Source: Siphonodentalium dalli
Lineage: Eukaryota > Mollusca > Scaphopoda > Gadilida > Siphonodentaliidae
DNA: 64,000 nucleotides
Direction: 5' to 3'
Assembly (NCBI GenBank): GCA_032622095.1
Contig: CP136067.1
Coordinates: 60,954,893 to 61,018,892, forward strand
A model generated the notes under the pieces. It was given only the letters and a program-made list of their open reading frames with translations, had not been told where the DNA came from and made no database searches. Shown piece after piece: positions 54,946 through 64,000 of this stretch. Position numbers and translations under genes: made by a program. Each line of letters opens with the position of its first letter. Position 1 is the first letter of the stretch.

Positions 54946-57900
54946 ATTACAGGCTATAATCAGGCTGAGAGCTCACATGCATTACAGGCTATAATCAAGC
55001 TGAGAGCTCACATGCATTACAGGCTATAATCAGGCTGAGAGCTCACATGCATTACAGGCTATAATCAGGCTGAGAGCTCACATGCATTACAGGCTATAAT
55101 CAGGCTGAGAGCTCACATGCATTACAGGCTATAATCAGGCTGAGAGCTCACATGCATTACAGGCTATAATCAGGCTGAGAGCTCACATGCATTACAGGCT
55201 ATAATCAAGCTGAGAGCTCACATGCATTACAGGCTATAATCAGGCTGAGAGCTCACATGCATTACAGGCTATAATCAGGCTGAGAGCTCACATGCATTAC
55301 TGACTATAATCAAGCTGAGAGCTCACATGCATTACTGACTATAATCAAGCTGAGAGCTCACATGCATTACAGGCTATAATCAAGCTGAGAGCTCACATGC
55401 ATTACAGGCTATAATCAGACTGAGAGCTCACATGCATTACAGGCTATAATCAGGCTGAGAGCTCACATGCATTACAGGCTATAATCAGGCTGAGAGCTCA
55501 CATGCATTACAGGCTATAATCAGGCTGAGAGCTCACATGCATTACAGGCTATAATCAAGCTGAGAGCTCACATGCATTACAGGCTATAATCAAGCTGAGA
55601 GCTCACATGCATTACTGACTATAATCAAGCTGAGAGCTCACATGCATTACAGGCTATAATCAAGCTGAGAGCTCACATGCATTACAGGCTATAATCAGGC
55701 TGAGAGCTCACATGCATTACAGGCTATAATCAGGCTGAGAGCTCACATGCATTACAGGCTATAATCAGGCTGAGAGCTCACATGTATTACAGGCTATAAT
55801 CAGGCTGAGAGCTCACATGCATTACAGGCTATAATCAGGCTGAGAGCTCACATGCATTACAGGCTATAATCAGGCTGAGAGCTCACATGTATTACAGGCT
55901 ATAATCAGGCTGAGAGCTCACATGCATTACAGGCTATAATCAGGCTGAGAGCTCACATGCATTACAGGCTATAATCAGGCTGAGAGCTCACATGCATTAC
56001 AGGCTATAATCAGGCTGAGAGCTCACATGCATTACAGGCTATAATCAGGCTGAGAGCTCACATGCATTACAGGCTATAATCAGGCTGAGAGCTCACATGC
56101 ATTACAGGCTATAATCAAGCTGAGAGCTCACATGCATTACAGGCTATAATCAGGCTGAGAGCTCACATGCATTACAGGCTATAATCAGACTGAGAGCTCA
56201 CATGCATTACAGGCTATAATCAAGCTGAGAGCTCACATGCATTACTGACTATAATCAAGCTGAGAGCTCACATGCATTACTGACTATAATCAAGCTGAGA
56301 GCTCACATGCATTACAGGCTATAATCAAGCTGAGAGCTCACATGCATTACAGGCTATAATCAGGCTGAGAGCTCACATGCATTACAGGCTATAATCAGGC
56401 TGAGAGCTCACATGCATTACAGGCTATAATCAGGCTGAGAGCTCACATGCATTACAGGCTATAATCAGGCTGAGAGCTCACATGCATTACAGGCTATAAT
56501 CAGGCTGAGAGCTCACATGCATTACAGCCTATAATCAGGCTGAGAGCTCACATGCATTACAGGCTATAATCAGGCTGAGAGCTCACATGCATTACAGGCT
56601 ATAATCAGGCTGAGAGCTCACATGCATTACAGGCTATAATCAGGCTGAGAGCTCACATGTATTACAGGCTATAATCAGGCTGAGAGCTCACATGCATTAC
56701 AGGCTATAATCAGGCTGAGAGCTCACATGCATTACAGGCTATAATCAGACTGAGAGCTCACATGCATTACTGACTATAATCAGGCTGAGAGCTCACATGC
56801 ATTACAGGCTATAATCAAGCTGAGAGCTCACATGCATTACAGGCTATAATCAGGCTGAGAGCTCACATGCATTACAGGCTATAATCAGGCTGAGAGCTCA
56901 CATGCATTACAGGCTATAATCAGGCTGAGAGCTCACATGCATTACTGACTATAATCAAGCTGAGAGCTCACATGCATTACTGACTATAATCAGGCTGAGA
57001 GCTCACATGCATTACAGGCTATAATCAAGCTGAGAGCTCACATGCATTACAGGCTATAATCAGGCTGAGAGCTCACATGCATTACAGGCTATAATCAGGC
57101 TGAGAGCTCACATGCATTACAGGCTATAATCAAGCTGAGAGCTCACATGCATTACAGGCTATAATCAGGCTGAGAGCTCACATGCATTACTGACTATAAT
57201 CAAGCTGAGAGCTCACATGCATTACTGACTATAATCAAGCTGAGAGCTCACATGCATTACAGGCTATAATCAAGCTGAGAGCTCACATGCATTACTGACT
57301 ATAATCAAGCTGAGAGCTCACATGCATTACAGGCTATAATCAGACTGAGAGCTCACATGCATTACTGACTATAATCAAGCTGAGAGCTCACATGCATTAC
57401 AGGCTATAATCAAGCTGAGAGCTCACATGCATTACAGGCTATAATCAAGCTGAGAGCTCACATGCATTACAGGCTATAATCAAGCTGAGAGCTCACATGC
57501 ATTACAGGCTATAATCAAGCTGAGAGCTCACATGCATTACAGGCTATAATCAGGCTGAGAGCTCACATGCATTACAGGCTATAATCAGGCTGAGAGCTCA
57601 CATGCATTACAGCCTATAATCAGGCTGAGAGCTCACATGCATTACAGGCTATAATCAGGCTGAGAGCTCACATGCATTACAGGCTATAATCAGGCTGAGA
57701 GCTCACATGCATTACAGGCTATAATCAGGCTGAGAGCTCACATGCATTACAGGCTATAATCAGACTGAGAGCTCACATGCATTACTGACTATAATCAGGC
57801 TGAGAGCTCACATGCATTACAGGCTATAATCAAGCTGAGAGCTCACATGCATTACAGGCTATAATCAGGCTGAGAGCTCACATGCATTACAGGCTATAAT

Positions 57901-60900
57901 CAGGCTGAGAGCTCACATGCATTACAGGCTATAATCAGGCTGAGAGCTCACATGCATTACAGGCTATAATCAGGCTGAGAGCTCACATGCATTACAGGCT
58001 ATAATCAAGCTGAGAGCTCACATGCATTACTGACTATAATCAAGCTGAGAGCTCACATGCATTACTGACTATAATCAAGCTGAGAGCTCACATGCATTAC
58101 AGGCTATAATCAGGCTGAGAGCTCACATGCATTACTGACTATAATCAAGCTGAGAGCTCACATGCATTACAGGCTATAATCAGGCTGAGAGCTCACATGC
58201 ATTACAGGCTATAATCAGGCTGAGAGCTCACATGCATTACAGGCTATAATCAGGCTGAGAGCTCACATGCATTACTGACTATAATCAAGCTGAGAGCTCA
58301 CATGCATTACAGGCTATAATCAGGCTGAGAGCTCACATGCATTACAGGCTATAATCAGGCTGAGAGCTCACATGCATTACAGGCTATAATCAAGCTGAGA
58401 GCTCACATGCATTACAGGCTATAATCAGGCTGAGAGCTCACATGCATTACAGGCTATAATCAGGCTGAGAGCTCACATGCATTACAGGCTATAATCAGGC
58501 TGAGAGCTCACATGCATTACAGGCTATAATCAGGCTGAGAGCTCACATGCATTACTGACTATAATCAAGCTGAGAGCTCACATGCATTACAGGCTATAAT
58601 CAGGCTGAGAGCTCACATGCATTACAGGCTATAATCAGGCTGAGAGCTCACATGCATTACAGGCTATAATCAGGCTGAGAGCTCACATGCATTACAGCCT
58701 ATAATCAGGCTGAGAGCTCACATGCATTACTGACTATAATCAAGCTGAGAGCTCACATGCATTACAGGCTATAATCAGGCTGAGAGCTCACATGCATTAC
58801 AGCCTATAATCAGGCTGAGAGCTCACATGCATTACAGCCTATAATCAGGCTGAGAGCTCACATGCATTACAGGCTATAATCAGGCTGAGAGCTCACATGT
58901 ATTACAGGCTATAATCAGGCTGAGAGCTCACATGCATTACAGCCTATAATCAGGCTGAGAGCTCACATGTATTACTGACTATAATCAAGCTGAGAGCTCA
59001 CATGTATTACAGGCTATAATCAGGCTGAGAGCTCACATGCATTACAGGCTATAATCAGGCTGAGAGCTCACATGCATTACTGACTATAATCAAGCTGAGA
59101 GCTCACATGCATTACAGGCTATAATCAGGCTGAGAGCTCACAAGCATTACAGACTATAATCAGGCTGAGAGCTCACATGCATTACAGGCTATAATCAGGC
59201 TGAGAGCTCACATGCATTACAGGCTATAATCAGGCTGAGAGCTCACATGCATTACAGGCTATAATCAGGCTGAGAGCTCACATGCATTACTGACTATAAT
59301 CAAGCTGAGAGCTCACATGCATTACAGGCTATAATCAGGCTGAGAGCTCACATGCATTACAGGCTATAATCAGGCTGAGAGCTCACATGCATTACAGGCT
59401 ATAATCAAGCTGAGAGCTCACATGCATTACTGACTATAATCAAGCTGAGAGCTCACATGCATTACAGGCTATAATCAGGCTGAGAGCTCACATGCATTAC
59501 AGCCTATAATCAGGCTGAGAGCTCACATGCATTACAGGCTATAATCAGGCTGAGAGCTCACATGCATTACTGACTATAATCAAGCTGAGAGCTCACATGC
59601 ATTACAGGCTATAATCAGGCTGAGAGCTCACATGCATTACAGCCTATAATCAGGCTGAGAGCTCACATGCATTACAGGCTATAATCAGGCTGAGAGCTCA
59701 CATGCATTACAGGCTATAATCAGGCTGAGAGCTCACATGCATTACAGGCTATAATCAGGCTGAGAGCTCACATGCATTACTGACTATAATCAAGCTGAGA
59801 GCTCACATGCATTACAGGCTATAATCAAGCTGAGAGCTCACATGCATTACAGGCTATAATCAGGCTGAGAGCTCACATGCATTACAGGCTATAATCAGGC
59901 TGAGAGCTCACATGCATTACAGGCTATAATCAGGCTGAGAGCTCACATGCATTACTGACTATAATCAAGCTGAGAGCTCACATGCATTACTGACTATAAT
60001 CAAGCTGAGAGCTCACATGCATTACAGGCTATAATCAGGCTGAGAGCTCACATGCATTACAGGCTATAATCAGGCTGAGAGCTCACATGCATTACTGACT
60101 ATAATCAAGCTGAGAGCTCACATGCATTACAGGCTATAATCAAGCTGAGAGCTCACATGCATTACAGGCTATAATCAAGCTGAGAGCTCACATGCATTAC
60201 AGGCTATAATCAGGCTGAGAGCTCACATGCATTACAGGCTATAATCAGGCTGAGAGCTCACATGCATTACAGGCTATAATCAGGCTGAGAGCTCACATGC
60301 ATTACAGGCTATAATCAAGCTGAGAGCTCACATGCATTACTGACTATAATCAAGCTGAGAGCTCACATGCATTACTGACTATAATCAAGCTGAGAGCTCA
60401 CATGCATTACAGGCTATAATCAAGCTGAGAGCTCACATGCATTACTGACTATAATCAAGCTGAGAGCTCACATGCATTACAGGCTATAATCAAGCTGAGA
60501 GCTCACATGCATTACTGACTATAATCAAGCTGAGAGCTCACATGCATTACAGGCTATAATCAGGCTGAGAGCTCACATGCATTACTGACTATAATCAAGC
60601 TGAGAGCTCACATGCATTACAGGCTATAATCAAGCTGAGAGCTCACATGCATTACTGACTATAATCAAGCTGAGAGCTCACATGCATTACAGGCTATAAT
60701 CAAGCTGAGAGCTCACATGCATTACAGGCTATAATCAGGCTGAGAGCTCACATGCATTACAGGCTATAATCAAGCTGAGAGCTCACATGCATTACAGGCT
60801 ATAATCAAGCTGAGAGCTCACATGCATTACAGGCTATAATCAAGCTGAGAGCTCACATGCATTACTGACTATAATCAGGCTGAGAGCTCACATGCATTAC

Positions 60901-62494
60901 AGGCTATAATCAGGCTGAGAGCTCACATGCATTACAGGCTATAATCAGACTGAGAGCTCACATGCATTACTGACTATAATCAGGCTGAGAGCTCACATGC
61001 ATTACTGACTATAATCAAGCTGAGAGCTCACATGCATTACAGGCTATAATCAGGCTGAGAGCTCACATGCATTACAGGCTATAATCAGGCTGAGAGCTCA
61101 CATGCATTACAGGCTATAATCAGGCTGAGAGCTCACATGCATTACAGGCTATAATCAGGCTGAGAGCTCACATGTATTACAGGCTATAATCAGGCTGAGA
61201 GCTCACATGCATTACAGGCTATAATCAAGCTGAGAGCTCACATGCATTACAGGCTATAATCAGGCTGAGAGCTCACATGCATTACAGGCTATAATCAAGC
61301 TGAGAGCTCACATGCATTACAGGCTATAATCAAGCTGAGAGCTCACATGCATTACAGGCTATAATCAAGCTGAGAGCTCACATGCATTACAGGCTATAAT
61401 CAGGCTGAGAGCTCACATGCATTACAGGCTATAATCAGGCTGAGAGCTCACATGCATTACAGGCTATAATCAGGCTGAGAGCTCACATGCATTACAGGCT
61501 ATAATCAAGCTGAGAGCTCACATGCATTACAGGCTATAATCAAGCTGAGAGCTCACATGCATTACAGGCTATAATCAGGCTGAGAGCTCACATGCATTAC
61601 AGGCTATAATCAGGCTGAGAGCTCACATGCATTACAGGCTATAATCAGGCTGAGAGCTCACATGTATTACAGGCTATAATCAGGCTGAGAGCTCACATGC
61701 ATTACAGGCTATAATCAAGCTGAGAGCTCACATGCATTACAGGCTATAATCAGGCTGAGAGCTCACATGCATTACAGGCTATAATCAGGCTGAGAGCTCA
61801 CATGCATTACAGGCTATAATCAGGCTGAGAGCTCACATGCATTACAGGCTATAATCAAGCTGAGAGCTCACATGCATTACAGGCTATAATCAAGCTGAGA
61901 GCTCACATGCATTACAGGCTATAATCAGGCTGAGAGCTCACATGCATTACAGGCTATAATCAGGCTGAGAGCTCACATGCATTACAGGCTATAATCAGGC
62001 TGAGAGCTCACATGCATTACTGACTATAATCAAGCTGAGAGCTCACATGCATTACTGACTATAATCAAGCTGAGAGCTCACATGCATTACAGGCTATAAT
62101 CAGGCTGAGAGCTCACATGCATTACAGGCTATAATCAGGCTGAGAGCTCACATGCATTACAGGCTATAATCAGGCTGAGAGCTCACATGCATTACAGGCT
62201 ATAATCAGGCTGAGAGCTCACATGCATTACAGGCTATAATCAGGCTGAGAGCTCACATGCATTACAGCCTATAATCAAGCTGAGAGCTCACATGCATTAC
62301 AGGCTATAATCAGGCTGAGAGCTCACATGCATTACAGGCTATAATCAGGCTGAGAGCTCACATGCATTACAGCCTATAATCAGGCTGAGAGCTCACATGC
62401 ATTACAGGCTATAATCAGGCTGAGAGCTCACATGCATTACTGACTATAATCAAGCTGAGAGCTCACATGCATTACAGGCTATAATCAGGCGGAG
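54946..62494. repeat. 35-bp satellite, 216 units
   Basis: The unit is ATTACAGGCTATAATCAGG followed by CTGAGAGCTCACATGC. From the first ATTAC (54946) to the last (62471) is exactly 215 x 35 bp, and checkpoints at 56521, 57256, 58586, 59951, 60721 and 61981 are all in register, so net length change is zero throughout. Unit types include AGGCT..CAGG (main), TGACT..CAAG, AGGCT..CAAG, AGGCT..CAGAC, AGCCT..CAGG and CATGT variants. TGACT is nearly always coupled to CAAG. Each unit contains the palindrome GAGCTC. There is no ORF, because 35 is not a multiple of three. The array edges are abrupt (left flank 'GGTATCTCAGCTCAC', right 'CAGGCGGAGATTTTC'). Confidence 0.97.
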
Positions 62495-62559
62495 ATTTTC
62501 TATTCAGGTGTATAATTCTAGTAAAAACATATTTAAGAGCTATATCTCTAAAATTGTCA

Positions 62560-63310
62560 ATTTAATGAAGTTTATACATGAGTTAAATTTTTCTAGGCAC
62601 CAAAATGTGACGTTTTTAACACGCACGATTTGATTCCTCGTATTATTTGAGAAGAACGTGTATGAATTTGATGTTAATTGGCACAAAACATATTTATTTC
62701 AGTTGTGACCCGCCCGTCCCTATTTCGGACTCAAGGGGCGCAACATTTGACATCATTAAACCACAAACTTAGACTCATTATGGAGATGAATATATATAAA
62801 ATTGTTGAAAATTGGCGAGTATACAAATTCGTATCAGATTTAGGGCCCCATATCTCTCACCCAAACTGTACCAATTTGGCGTATTTAAACCACATGATTA
62901 GATTCCTCGTATCACGGAGAATATGTATCAGTCGGGTGGAAATCGGCGCTAGATATATTGTTTCTCTATTCGTGTGTCTCTCTCGCCCACTGTGGACCCC
63001 TGTCTCGAATGTCACCAGTTTTGACATCTTTCAACCACACAATTAGACTCCTGATATCATGGAGATAAATATTTATAAGTTTGGTGCTAATCGGCGATTA
63101 AACAATTTTTTTTTATCAAATTGAGTGCCCACCCACAACATCTGTCACACAAACAACACCAATATAGCGTCTTTAAATCACATGATTTCCCGTATCATGG
63201 ATAAGAATGTGTATCAATTTGGTGGAAATTGGTGATAAAATTATTGCGTATCAATTTTGGTGCCCCTCTGCCTTTCAGTTCAACCCTGACTCGAATGACA
63301 GTGAAATAAT
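62560..63310 (+). repeat. Degenerate ~140-bp tandem region, five units
   Basis: 'CACA.(G/A)ATTAGA(C/T)TCCT(C/G)(G/A)TATCA' recurs near 62621, 62760, 62890, 63033 and 63178. Each is followed by 'GGAGA.(A/G)AATAT' and 'TTGGTG(G/C)(A/T)AAT(T/C)GGCG', and by a 'GCCC'-rich segment. Two accidental ORFs overlap it. Confidence 0.6.
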
Positions 63311-64000
63311 TTCAGTACACTTAATACATCATTATTATCCTGGTCACACCAGAATGACCATACTCTTGAATGGTTATTCATCTTATAGGGGAGTACCTCG
63401 CTACAAATGAAGTACTAAGGTGCTTGCTGTGGTTGACCATCACAAACTGATAGCTTAACACCAAAACATGAGTAGAGCATAGTAAGTACTGGTCCACTAC
63501 GTAAGATGACGTTGCACAATTTGAATTCAAAACGATAATTCATTACTACAGTATTTTACACATGCAGTTTATACCCATCAGAATTTGCACAATTTCACAG
63601 CCAAAATGCTAGTTATTCTGATTGGGTTCCAAATCTCTTGTGTGGCTGAAGTTTTGTAAATCATTTGTTAGTCTGTATTCGTTCTCATACCAAGATTTTC
63701 CAGAATCGATACACTTCAATAAATCAGACCAAATTATCTGGAACATTAATAACATAATATTGATTTGGATCCTCAATTGTCACGACTTTTGATATTGGAC
63801 TTGCTTCCCAAACTTGTATCAATCCACTGAGATACCACTATTGATTTCTGTTCAAATATTTGTACACTTTCACGATAAGCTGTCTTGGCACACACTGTGA
63901 CTTGATTTAATAACGTCTTGGGATATAGCCTATCTCATCTGTAATTGGATTGGAGTCAATTTATTTGTGCTGACTGTAAAAACACAAAAAATTCATTTCG
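63311..64000. other. No feature recognised
   Basis: AT-rich sequence to the end of the window, without ORF, TIR pair or tandem structure that I can support. Confidence 0.35.

Noticed and set aside
54946-62494. Possible CRISPR-like array (regular short repeats)
   Set aside because: Units are directly adjacent with no unique spacers, no cas-like genes are nearby and the genome is eukaryotic. It is a satellite.

Overview
This window reads as non-coding, transposon-rich DNA from a eukaryote, most likely a bivalve mollusc. It is AT-rich and has no compact gene array or operon. It contains GT-AG introns, retrotransposon fossils, many short inverted-repeat elements and long satellite arrays. The bivalve assignment rests on dispersed repeats that combine phrases such as 'GTTATTGCCCTTTTTCGAC' with strings of 'CCGTCCGTC', on ~160-bp tandem monomers inside elements that resemble the bivalve Pearl / Helitron-like non-autonomous families, and on overall composition. 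This is recognition of repeat style; no database search was run. No complete host gene is visible. Three or four short splice-flanked open segments (12309-12336, 33500-33589, 49255-49401, 53456-53625, all + strand) are the only host-exon candidates. If real, the window lies largely within very long introns.

Layout. 0.4-9 kb: degenerate dispersed and tandem mollusc repeats, including a seven-unit ~162-bp array (3.9-5.1 kb). 9.55-11.5 kb: an element with eleven ~164-bp monomers in a four-monomer higher-order pattern; relatives with other copy numbers lie at 35.2-36.1 and 40.8-42.2 kb. 14.24-19.67 kb: an element with inverted terminal repeats and, just inside the right one, a segment complementary to both outer termini, which is the DIRS-type retrotransposon architecture; its coding region is degraded. 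21.5-28.7 kb: nested TTAA-specific transposons. A long-arm foldback element (arms ~700 bp) was split by a 4.39-kb DNA transposon flanked by TTAA and encoding a broken, intron-containing DDE-type transposase on the - strand. Several small MITEs at 22.5, 34.3 and 40.4 kb have ends like those of this transposon, and a second TTAA MITE family ('family D') occurs at least six times. 36.1-37.6 kb: a CpG-rich candidate TTAA element. 38.5-39.9 kb: a dispersed repeat with a near-perfect 98-bp-arm hairpin. 44.75-49.9 kb: fossil non-LTR retrotransposons, all on the - strand, recognisable from reverse-transcriptase motifs.

49.94-52.03 kb is a 15-bp minisatellite (~140 units). 54.95-62.49 kb is a 35-bp satellite of 216 units that stays in register at every point checked. 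Both carry structured patterns of unit variants. The long ORFs in the 15-bp array follow from its period being a multiple of three.

The main result is a layered record of mobile elements: TTAA-specific DNA transposons and their MITEs, a DIRS-like element, tandem-core elements and LINE fossils. Among these, the TTAA transposon with its uncharacterised DDE-type protein and probable MITE derivatives is the most coherent candidate for a little-described system.
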